DNA of 64,000 nucleotides from Pseudomonas abieticivorans (GTDB lineage Bacteria; Pseudomonadota; Gammaproteobacteria; Pseudomonadales; Pseudomonadaceae): the NCBI RefSeq assembly GCF_023509015.1, contig NZ_CP094975.1:3651501-3715500 (forward strand), written 5' to 3'. Made by a program: the position numbers and the translations under genes. The notes beneath the pieces are model-generated. The model made no database searches. It worked only from the letters and a program-made list of their open reading frames with translations, and was not told the origin of the DNA. Each line of letters starts with the position of its first letter. Positions within the stretch are counted from its first letter, which is position 1. Positions 54,499 through 62,246 of the stretch are shown here, in pieces.

Positions 54499-56137
54499 TC
54501 ACCGGAATTGGGAAATCTACACCTACCAATGCCACCTCACCTTGCTTCAGATTGGGCAAGAAAGCGGCGGCTGAACGATCCAGCTCTCCGCAGGCACGTT
54601 CGACCACTTCTCGGTCACGGTCATTGGTCAGCCGATGCACCAGCAACGTACCCATCTGACTCAGCACTCCTTCTGTGATGTCTCGCGGTCGTTGGGTAAC
54701 CAGGCAGATGTTGAGTCCGTACTTTCGTCCTTCTTTCGCGATGAGTTCGAACGCGTCCAAGTTCTGAACGTCGTCCTCACTCCCCAAGGTTTTTCCTAGG
54801 AAATTGTGAGCCTCGTCCAAGATGACGATCAACGGGCGCTGCCTGAAAGACTCGTTACGTGCTCGAACCAACAACAGTCTGCCGATGGCGTTGGCGATGA
54901 CTTCTCTCGCGTTGAATTCATAGCCGACCGAGCTGAGGCATATTCTGAATAGCCGCTTCTCCCCAGCAATAAATTCATCAAGATGTTCAACCAGGCTCGG
55001 AAGGCCTTCTGCTGGGCGAAATATACTGCTCAGCGAAGGAGAATCCATAACGCTCATGATTCGTGTCATGAGGGAGGAGCAGTAGGATAGCTCTGTACTG
55101 GCAGCGCCCCATCTACTCATGTCGTTGTTATGCCCCGTCGGGAAGCAGCATTCCTCGACAATTTGCCGAACCAGCATCCCTGGATCAAAGGGAAGATTCG
55201 GATTACCTACCCGGTTGGCGTTGTCGTCCCTATTCATCGCTCGACGAAAATCAGCTTTGAGTTGGCCTACTTTCGGAACGTACCCTCCCGTGAAGATATC
55301 TGGAGCCAATGCCGCAAGCCTCAGGCTTTTGATGGCTTCTCTGAGTTTCGGGCCCTGCGTTTTACCTGAAGGCTGAAAGAGGGCTATGAAATCCGTCTCA
55401 TTAAAGCATGTGGGCGGAATGGCCACCTCAAGGGAGGCAGGAGTCCGATGTAGTGGGTTTCCGAGATGGTGATGTGTTGTGTCTTCCCCTTCCAGTGACC
55501 GGTATTCCCCGGTAGCGTCCACAAGCACGATCTTGCAGGCATATCGACGACACTCCTGGATGAGCTTTGAAGTCGTCCAGCTTTTCCCACCGCCAGTTGA
55601 GCCCAAGATCGCGCAGTGGCGCCCAAAGATTTTTTCTGGTGTTACAGCAATCGCGAAACCGCCGTCCCCAGAGACGTGTCCAAGATCGAGCGCTACGCGA
55701 GGGGGCTCTCCATTTACCCCGCTCGAAATCAGGGTCGGGATTTTGGAGATAAACGAACCAGGTGCAGAGTAGACCCGGTCGCCCAGTCGTGGGTAGGAGC
55801 TCACGCCCGCAGTAACTTTCAAGGTGTGTGGGTGAACAGACCCCAGCAGTCGGATAAAGCCGATCGCGTCAATAGCATGCGTGCCAGCAAAGTCTTGGGA
55901 AATCTCGGTACGCTCGCGATCAGGTAGGTTCACCTCGGTGATGCGTCCTAAGAGCACCGCCTGCTGACCCTCGATGAGCACCAGTTCCCCTACCTCGCCC
56001 TTGCCGTAGCGATTTTGACCGAGATATCGACCGCTGTTCTCTCCAGCATGTGCCAAGTTGATTTTGATCAACTGCGCAGCCACGCTGGTGACCACCCCGA
56101 TTTTAAGCGTGCTAAGGAGTATTCCTTCTGGGGACAT
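54431..56137 (-). CDS. HerA-like ATPase of a SIR2-HerA anti-phage system
   Basis: The 568-residue protein matches the HerA/FtsK-type translocases: an N-terminal HAS-barrel-like region (to about 130), Walker A AILGSTGGGKSWTTSK (179-186), Walker B LIVILDEAHNF (436-445) and a TQRPRD segment (481-486). HerA forms a hexameric ATPase; with a SIR2 partner it builds a large NADase complex that depletes NAD when phage infects. It starts 2 bases after the sir2 stop, which fits a two-gene operon. Base composition is lower in GC than in the core genes. Confidence 0.88.
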   Translation of the reverse strand: MSPEGILLSTLKIGVVTSVAAQLIKINLAHAGENSGRYLGQNRYGKGEVGELVLIEGQQAVLLGRITEVNLPDRERTEISQDFAGTHAIDAIGFIRLLGSVHPHTLKVTAGVSSYPRLGDRVYSAPGSFISKIPTLISSGVNGEPPRVALDLGHVSGDGGFAIAVTPEKIFGRHCAILGSTGGGKSWTTSKLIQECRRYACKIVLVDATGEYRSLEGEDTTHHHLGNPLHRTPASLEVAIPPTCFNETDFIALFQPSGKTQGPKLREAIKSLRLAALAPDIFTGGYVPKVGQLKADFRRAMNRDDNANRVGNPNLPFDPGMLVRQIVEECCFPTGHNNDMSRWGAASTELSYCSSLMTRIMSVMDSPSLSSIFRPAEGLPSLVEHLDEFIAGEKRLFRICLSSVGYEFNAREVIANAIGRLLLVRARNESFRQRPLIVILDEAHNFLGKTLGSEDDVQNLDAFELIAKEGRKYGLNICLVTQRPRDITEGVLSQMGTLLVHRLTNDRDREVVERACGELDRSAAAFLPNLKQGEVALVGVDFPIPVTIQIGRPTQPPKSDGPSFQGLW

Positions 56138-56139
56138 GA

Positions 56140-57405
56140 TTACCTACCGATCCGTTTGACTGCGTTCGCCAAATTCTCAGCTGGCGAAGCCGTGCGTAGG
56201 TGGGGGATATGCGCGGCCAGATCGCTGAATGAACCACTAACAAAATGGACGTCGAAACCACGCTGAGCGAGATCGCGGAATTTTCCCCAGTAGGCGCTCG
56301 ATCCATTATCCCCACGATTGTGGACATGGCTGATGCCACTGTAGTCGCAAAGAATCAGCTTCAGGCTAGGGTTGGATTGCAAGGCAGAATAGATCGGTTC
56401 TGAAAGGTGGTCATCGTTAAACCCGAATCCTGACACAACCAGACAGCTGTTTGGTTGACGTAAAAACTCCAGAAATCTTGAAAGCAGCTCCAAGTGGGGT
56501 TGAAGAAACGCTTGCTGGTATTTTCCTTTTGCGGGATATATCAGGCACGCGTTTTCCGGCGTCGGTCGGCTGTCCTCATAGATTTCATGACCATCACGGC
56601 TCCAGCTGACTGATCCGTGTAGCTTCAGCAGTTGAAAAATGCCTTCGGCAAACTCGTGGCTGTCTGCCTCCCGGCGCACGATGTCGTACGTGAAATGTTT
56701 GCCGTCAAACCGGCGTCTGCGGGTGTAGGAAAATCCGTCAATAATGACCATACCCAGTTCCGACGCTGCCGTTTCAAAACACATGTCATAGTTTGTCGTA
56801 AACACCTTCAGGCGCGGGTCACGAACCCTTCTCCTAGCCAGCTTCTGGAGGAGTTCACGATATGCCGATATGTCTGAAGTGGGCAGAGTAATGAACGTTG
56901 AGCAAGCGTGTAGGATTTGCTCCTTCACGCGTGCGACAAACTCTTCGACGACTGGGTCGTCATTGAACGCCAGGTAGGCGTCGCACTGTGATAAGAAATG
57001 CTCAATGTTCGGATTATCGCGCTCGGCGTAACGGACACGCTCAGTAACCTGCTGGCCGGCAGCTGTCAGCGCATGGGTCTGCGGGTCACACATCGAGTCT
57101 TGCCATAGCTTCCACATGCTAGGCCCGCCTGGGTTACCTAGAGATGTACCGCTTCCAGCAAAAAAACCTAAGTTAGGTACCTGAAGAGCAGACGAAAACA
57201 TCTCGCTAAGCCTATTCCTGTTCGAGCTGATCACATTTTCATCATCAGGCTCGACGCCCTTCAGGACTTGATAAGCCTCAGCTGTCAGCGGCATCCACTC
57301 ACTAGCACCTGGTGGAAGGTATGCCTGCTGCCCTTGGTACGTGGGTGGAAGAGGAATTACAGGCAGTCGTGGTGGAGGGACAAATGGAGGTGCATCGACT
57401 GGCAT
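56140..57405 (-). CDS. SIR2-domain protein of a SIR2-HerA anti-phage system
   Basis: The 421-residue protein has a Pro-rich N-terminus (1-35), then the SIR2 fold: FFAGSGTSLG (82-90, NAD-binding GxGTS), TTNYD (203-207, with catalytic-type Asn205), LHGS (262-265, catalytic-type His263) and SGFGFNDDHL (325-334). SIR2 of this kind hydrolyses NAD. It is the first gene, and HerA follows after 2 bases. Both genes are AT-richer than their left neighbours. This arrangement matches the SIR2-HerA defence family described in recent literature. No other defence gene is part of the operon. Confidence 0.88.
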   Translation of the reverse strand: MPVDAPPFVPPPRLPVIPLPPTYQGQQAYLPPGASEWMPLTAEAYQVLKGVEPDDENVISSNRNRLSEMFSSALQVPNLGFFAGSGTSLGNPGGPSMWKLWQDSMCDPQTHALTAAGQQVTERVRYAERDNPNIEHFLSQCDAYLAFNDDPVVEEFVARVKEQILHACSTFITLPTSDISAYRELLQKLARRRVRDPRLKVFTTNYDMCFETAASELGMVIIDGFSYTRRRRFDGKHFTYDIVRREADSHEFAEGIFQLLKLHGSVSWSRDGHEIYEDSRPTPENACLIYPAKGKYQQAFLQPHLELLSRFLEFLRQPNSCLVVSGFGFNDDHLSEPIYSALQSNPSLKLILCDYSGISHVHNRGDNGSSAYWGKFRDLAQRGFDVHFVSGSFSDLAAHIPHLRTASPAENLANAVKRIGR

Positions 57406-57761
57406 AGAACACGTTCCTGTGTTGTGAAATAAAAGCCATACAGCCCCGGCCTTTCAACCGTTCCCAAGCTGCCTGCTTGATATCTGCTTGGCATCATATC
57501 GCAAGCGGACTTAGCGACGTATGGCAGATCGCCTACACCGGAGCCGAGTCAGATGGGGAGTCCATGGGGAATCAACTAGGCCCCAAATCGTCGATCACAT
57601 GCAAGCTGGCGAGTGCTGATCTCGCGGTATCGCTGCCTTTGGAGTGAACCTCAACCTCCGATACCTAGCTCATCAAGTCCAGTCGCTAGTCATTTGTGAA
57701 AGCGAACTGAATGTGTTTATATCTGTATATTCGGTTATCCACATATCTAGGTCGATTGCTT
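57406..57761. promoter_or_regulatory. 356-base divergent region between sir2-herA and arsR
   Basis: No gene is supported. GCTTGATATCTGC... pairs with ATATCGCAAGC (57475-57506) around a 10-base centre, a possible operator or hairpin. The arsR promoter is expected at 57717-57750, where ATATCTGTATATTCGGTTAT and ACATAT form an AT-rich ArsR-like site. The sir2-herA promoter lies on the left side. Confidence 0.35.
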
Positions 57762-58112
57762 ATGAACCTTGCACCACACACCTTCTTCAAGTGCCTGGGA
57801 GACGAAACCCGCGCTCGGATCATGCTCATGCTGTCCGCAGAGGGTGAGCTGTGCGTGTGCGAGTTGATCTGGGCACTGGACGATAACCAGTCGAAGGTTT
57901 CCAGGCACCTTGCACAGTTGCGTGCTTGCGGGTTACTCGCGGATCGCAGGCAAGGTCAGTGGGTTTACTACCGGCTGCATCCCGAGCTGGAACAATGGGC
58001 GCTGGATGTTTTGAACGTCACTACGCAGGCCCACCTGTCTTGGGTTAACGATCATCAAGGACGGCTGGCTTCCATGGAAGACCGGCCCGTACGCCAGGCC
58101 TCCTGCTGCTGA
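57762..58112 (+). CDS. arsR: Arsenical resistance repressor ArsR
   Basis: The 116-residue protein has the metal motif ELCVCEL (Cys31-x-Cys33), a winged helix with [16 protein letters not shown] and a C-terminal SCC. ArsR binds As(III) and leaves the operator, so the operon is turned on. ATG 57762 is chosen; a longer frame upstream has no ribosome site. It is first in arsRBCHN. Confidence 0.95.
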   Translation: MNLAPHTFFKCLGDETRARIMLMLSAEGELCVCELIWALDDNQSKVSRHLAQLRACGLLADRRQGQWVYYRLHPELEQWALDVLNVTTQAHLSWVNDHQGRLASMEDRPVRQASCC

Positions 58113-58134
58113 CCTCCTGATCTGGAACATACTC

Positions 58135-59424
58135 ATGCTCATCGCTGCGTCGATATTCGTAGTTACGCTCGTCCTTGTTATCTGGCAACCCAAGGGGTTA
58201 GGTGTCGGTTGGAGCGCGGCAGTGGGTGCCGTTCTGGCACTACTGACTGGCGTCGTGAGTCTGGGGGATGTGCCGGTGGTGTGGCACATCGTCTGGAACG
58301 CTACCGCGACTTTCATCGCCGTAATCATCATCAGTTTGCTGCTTGATGAAGCGGGCTTCTTCAAATGGGCAGCGCTTCATGTCGCCCGCTGGGGCGGTGG
58401 GAAAGGCGGGCGCCTGTTTGCTTTGATGATCTTGCTCGGGGCAGCCGTCTCGGCGCTTTTCGCCAACGACGGCGCAGCACTGATCCTCACTCCCATCGTT
58501 ATAGCGATGCTCACGGCGTTGCGCTTTAGGCCTGCATCGACCCTGGCGTTCGTGATGGCCGCAGGCTTTATCGCCGATACCGCCAGTCTGCCCATGGTGG
58601 TGTCGAACCTGGTCAACATCGTTTCGGCTGACTTTTTCAGCGTAGGTTTCGGGGAGTACGCTTCAGTCATGTGGCCAGTGAACCTAGTGGCAGTGGCCGC
58701 GACGCTGTTCATGCTCTGGATGTTTTATCGAAAGGACATTCCCGCCCACTACGACGCGAATCAGCTTGAGGCGCCAGAGGCTGTGATTCGTGACCGGGCG
58801 ACTTTCATTGCTGGCTGGTGGGTGCTTGGCCTATTACTGGTTGGCCTGTTCGCACTGGAACCGCTAGGCATCCCCATCAGCGCCGTCGCTGCTGTGTGTG
58901 CGGTGATCCTGCTGGTCATCGCAGGGAAAGGCCACATCATCTCGACGAGGAAAGTCATCAAGCACGCACCCTGGCAGATCGTAGTGTTCTCGTTGGGCAT
59001 GTATCTGGTGGTCTACGGCCTGCGCAATGCTGGTCTGACTGACTCCCTCTCGGGGTTGCTTAACACGTTCGCCGAGCATGGACTGTGGGCCGCTACCTTG
59101 GGCACGGGCATCACCGCTGCGCTGCTGTCCTCGATCATGAACAACATGCCGAGTGTGCTTATCGGCGCTCTGTCCATTCAGGGTAGCGACGCCACCGGAT
59201 TGGTGCGTGAGGCCATGATCTACGCAAATGTCATCGGTTGCGATCTCGGCCCAAAAATTACGCCAATCGGAAGTCTGGCCACGCTGCTGTGGCTGCATGT
59301 CCTGGCGCAGAAAAATATCCGTATCACCTGGGGCTACTACTTCAAAGTCGGAAGCATCCTCACCCTCCCTATCTTGCTGCTAACGCTTGCGGCACTGGCG
59401 TTGCGGCTGAGCATTCCCGTCTAG
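58135..59424 (+). CDS. arsB: Arsenite efflux pump ArsB
   Basis: The 429-residue protein has 11-12 membrane helices and starts [37 protein letters not shown] and [17 protein letters not shown] are the ArsB signatures. It exports As(III) by the membrane potential or with ArsA; no arsA gene is present. Confidence 0.96.
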   Translation: MLIAASIFVVTLVLVIWQPKGLGVGWSAAVGAVLALLTGVVSLGDVPVVWHIVWNATATFIAVIIISLLLDEAGFFKWAALHVARWGGGKGGRLFALMILLGAAVSALFANDGAALILTPIVIAMLTALRFRPASTLAFVMAAGFIADTASLPMVVSNLVNIVSADFFSVGFGEYASVMWPVNLVAVAATLFMLWMFYRKDIPAHYDANQLEAPEAVIRDRATFIAGWWVLGLLLVGLFALEPLGIPISAVAAVCAVILLVIAGKGHIISTRKVIKHAPWQIVVFSLGMYLVVYGLRNAGLTDSLSGLLNTFAEHGLWAATLGTGITAALLSSIMNNMPSVLIGALSIQGSDATGLVREAMIYANVIGCDLGPKITPIGSLATLLWLHVLAQKNIRITWGYYFKVGSILTLPILLLTLAALALRLSIPV

Positions 59425-59433
59425 GAGATACCC

Positions 59434-59904
59434 ATGAAAGTACTGTTTATGTGCACGGCCAACAGCTGTCGGAGCGTTCTCTCGGAGGGGCTGTTCAACC
59501 ACTCGGCCCCGAATGGTTTTACTGCCGTTAGTTCAGGTAGCTTCCCTAGTGGACAACTGAATCCCCGCGCTGTGAGCACGCTACAAGCGCTGGCCATCGA
59601 CACCACAGATCTCTACAGCAAAGGCTCAGAGGTCTTTTCGGAGTCACCACCGGATGTGGTTATCACCGTCTGTGACAAGGCCGGGGGCGAGCCATGCCCG
59701 GTCTATTTTGGGCCTGCTGTCAAAAGCCACTGGGGCCTTGCCGACCCTTCCGATGTTGAAGGAACGGACAGCGACATACAGGCCGCATTTGACTCGACCG
59801 TCGTCCAGATCAGAAAGCGTTTCGAAGCGTTCTTCAGTCTGAATCATTCGACGCTTACGCCGCAGGAACTGAAGCGCGAGCTAGATCGTATAGGTGAGCT
59901 GTGA
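59434..59904 (+). CDS. arsC: Arsenate reductase ArsC, thioredoxin-linked (LMW-PTP type)
   Basis: The 156-residue protein has the P-loop MCTANSCRS (CX5R, Cys7-Arg13) and a second pair in [14 protein letters not shown]. It reduces arsenate to arsenite with thioredoxin. AGGAGATACCC precedes the ATG. Its stop overlaps the arsH start (TGATG). Confidence 0.95.
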   Translation: MKVLFMCTANSCRSVLSEGLFNHSAPNGFTAVSSGSFPSGQLNPRAVSTLQALAIDTTDLYSKGSEVFSESPPDVVITVCDKAGGEPCPVYFGPAVKSHWGLADPSDVEGTDSDIQAAFDSTVVQIRKRFEAFFSLNHSTLTPQELKRELDRIGEL

Positions 59905-60638
59905 TGGACGAATTTTCCTCGGAGAGCAGTCCGGATCTTCCAAATCTGGATCTTTCACTGGTTGATATCCCCACACTGGATCTGCTGCAGGGCCACGATC
60001 AACCGGCCCACAAGCCGCGTATTTTGTTGTTGTATGGTTCAACCCGTGAGCGCTCTTTCAGCAGGCTGTTGACTCAGGAGGCCGCACGCATCCTGACTCT
60101 AATAGGAGCCGAGGCCGTGATCTTCGACCCATCAGGTCTGCCTCTCCCTGATGACGCTCCGGAAGACCATCCAAAGGTAAAAGAGCTGCGGGATCTGGTT
60201 CTATGGTCGGAGGGACAGGTTTGGTGTTCGCCAGAGCGTCACGGTGCAATGTCTGCTGTGTTCAAAGCCCAAATCGACTGGATTCCTCTCACGATGGGGG
60301 CTGTGCGACCTAGTCAGGGTAAAACCCTTGCCGTAATGCAGGTCTGCGGTGGATCACAGTCCTTTAACACGGTAAACCAGCTGCGGATCCTCGGGCGCTG
60401 GATGCGGATGATCACCATCCCAAACCAGTCGTCAGTACCCAAGGCCTTCCTGGAGTTCGACGACGTAGGGCGTATGAAGCCATCTGCCTACTACGACCGT
60501 GTGGTGGATGTGATGGAGGAACTGATGAAGTTCACGCTGATGGTTCGGGGCCGGGAAACGTATCTGGTAGACCGCTACTCCGAGCGTAAGGAAAGCGCTG
60601 AGGCACTCTCGAAACGGGTCAACCAAAGATCGATTTGA
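59904..60638 (+). CDS. arsH: ArsH, NADPH-dependent FMN reductase / organoarsenical oxidase
   Basis: The 244-residue flavoprotein contains [20 protein letters not shown] (FMN site), [19 protein letters not shown] and [11 protein letters not shown]. ArsH oxidises trivalent aromatic and methyl arsenicals. ATG 59904 overlaps the arsC stop; GTG 59901 is an alternative. Confidence 0.94.
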   Translation: MDEFSSESSPDLPNLDLSLVDIPTLDLLQGHDQPAHKPRILLLYGSTRERSFSRLLTQEAARILTLIGAEAVIFDPSGLPLPDDAPEDHPKVKELRDLVLWSEGQVWCSPERHGAMSAVFKAQIDWIPLTMGAVRPSQGKTLAVMQVCGGSQSFNTVNQLRILGRWMRMITIPNQSSVPKAFLEFDDVGRMKPSAYYDRVVDVMEELMKFTLMVRGRETYLVDRYSERKESAEALSKRVNQRSI

Positions 60639-60657
60639 GCCACCAAGGGGATAAAGG

Positions 60658-61212
60658 ATGAGCAACATCACCACAGTCAGGATTGCGCAGCTTTCGGACG
60701 CGCAAGCCATCCAGGCAATCTACGCACCGATGGTCGAGCGTACCGCGATTTCGTTCGAGCTAGAGCCCCCTCCAGTCGAAGAGATGGCCAAGCGGATTGA
60801 ATCGACTTTGCCGACTTACCCCTACCTCGTAGCGGAGCGAGACGGCCAGGTTATCGGCTATGCATACGCCAGTCAGCATCGTGCTCGTGAGGCCTATCGC
60901 TGGTCGGTCGACGTCACGGTCTATATAGCGCCAAACGCACACCGTAGCGGCGTTGGCCGGGCTCTCTATGACGTATTGCTGCCGACACTGGAGAGGCAAG
61001 GCTTTCACGCAGCCTATGCCGGGATCGCGCTACCCAACGATGGCAGCGTGGGGCTACACGAAGCACTTGGCTTCGCTCACATCGGTACGTATCCAGAAGT
61101 TGGATTCAAGCACGGCGTCTGGCATGACGTCGGGTATTGGCGAATTGCGCTGAATGTCACGAATCCGCCAAAACCGCCCGTGCCTTTCAGTGAGAGCAGC
61201 CCGAAACTTTAG
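60658..61212 (+). CDS. arsN1: GNAT N-acetyltransferase, ArsN1-like (arsinothricin resistance)
   Basis: The 184-residue protein has a GNAT fold of the phosphinothricin acetyltransferase type: YAPMVERTAISFELEPP, VDVTVYIAPNAHRSGVGRAL (acetyl-CoA binding) and GFKHGVWHDVGYW. In P. putida KT2440 an arsN1 gene beside arsRBCH acetylates arsinothricin, an arsenic-containing antibiotic. The context and sequence fit. AAGGGGATAAAGG precedes the ATG. Confidence 0.85.
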   Translation: MSNITTVRIAQLSDAQAIQAIYAPMVERTAISFELEPPPVEEMAKRIESTLPTYPYLVAERDGQVIGYAYASQHRAREAYRWSVDVTVYIAPNAHRSGVGRALYDVLLPTLERQGFHAAYAGIALPNDGSVGLHEALGFAHIGTYPEVGFKHGVWHDVGYWRIALNVTNPPKPPVPFSESSPKL

Positions 61213-61555
61213 ATGGTCGCACTCCAGGTCGGCAACTGACTTGGTCGTAATGAGTTGAACAGAATCCAATTTGACCCCGTATTCTTATCAAGACCTTGCC
61301 TGAGGTTGCTATTAGATTTCATTTTTCCGAGATGCTCAGCTTGCTATGAGCACGGGCTTGACTTGGGTACTGAGGATTTGAGTATGGGAAAGTGGTCAGG
61401 TCGAATGAAATTGGGTGGTCAAGTCGAATAGAATCAGGCAGGTCTAGTGAGTGTAATTAAACATGCAGGCCTTGGCAGAGTGGGCGATCCACTCAAAAAA
61501 AGCGCCCACAAAATGGCTTTGTGACAAGCCGATGTATGAATGGATGGATTCTTGA
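61213..61555. repeat. 343-base non-coding gap with degenerate direct repeats
   Basis: No gene is supported. GGTCAGGTCGAATGAAAT and GGTCAAGTCGAATAGAAT stand 23 bases apart at about 61395 and 61418. A third, weaker unit (GAACAGAATCCAATTTGACCC) is near 61258. Repeats of this kind are found at the ends of IS21-like elements, so this may be a decayed insertion end. No transposase remains here. Confidence 0.4.
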
Positions 61556-62080
61556 ATGTCGGATTCTTTGGCTATCTCCAACGAGATGCTGTCCAACCCT
61601 GTGGGCGTCAGTGCGCTCATCATTTCTCTTGCGTCCCTATTCATGACGGTCAATTTGTGGAAGCGAGCGAACCGTCCCATCTTGACGGCCAGAGTCACTA
61701 CCCACTCCGGAGGCTCTGAAGGGATTGCGCTGAACCTATTGATTGAGAACACTGGAAATCGCCCGGCCTGCGAAGTGAGGCTCAGAGCCAGGGAGCGGGA
61801 CGTCCTGGCTGCATTAGTCGATCCGACATCCACGCAATTGCCCAGCGATGCCAGGAGGTGTTTTTTTTCGAACATAATCATTCCTGTGCTAGCTAACGGA
61901 AAGACTGCATCCAATGCATTTGGCGTGCTCGGCGGGGAAAAGGCTACGTGGAGGAGCGGTGCCAAATTTTCTGTTCAAATACGGTATCGGGGCTTAGATG
62001 GAGGGACGTACCGAAGCAAAATGATCTTGGTCTTGTCCGATGACGCAGGATTTGCCCAGAGCTTCTGGGATGCTGAGTAG
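61556..62080 (+). CDS. Membrane-anchored protein of unknown function in the island
   Basis: The 174-residue protein has one N-terminal membrane helix (GVSALIISLASLFMTVNLW, about 17-35) and then a beta-rich region with NLLIENTGNRPACEVRLRAR, which resembles an immunoglobulin-like domain. No family is recognised. There is no clear ribosome site before the ATG. It lies between the ars genes and the KAP NTPase, in the same direction as both. Confidence 0.65.
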   Translation: MSDSLAISNEMLSNPVGVSALIISLASLFMTVNLWKRANRPILTARVTTHSGGSEGIALNLLIENTGNRPACEVRLRARERDVLAALVDPTSTQLPSDARRCFFSNIIIPVLANGKTASNAFGVLGGEKATWRSGAKFSVQIRYRGLDGGTYRSKMILVLSDDAGFAQSFWDAE

Positions 62081-62246
62081 TGCTGTTGGGTGCTGACCAG
62101 GAAGGTTCCCTGACCGACGTTGTATAGCGTCTCTCCCCATTCTGAGATACTGTCGATTTGACACCGTCAACTTTGATCAGTCCTGCTGTGCTTTCTGAGG
62201 CAGCATGGAGGTCATTTTGGCACTGTGAGATTCCAAGGAGGGAAAT

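Noticed and set aside
61444..61965. 173-codon minus-strand frame opposite the orphan membrane protein
   Set aside because: The plus-strand product has a clean membrane helix and a plausible beta domain, while the minus-strand product shows neither.
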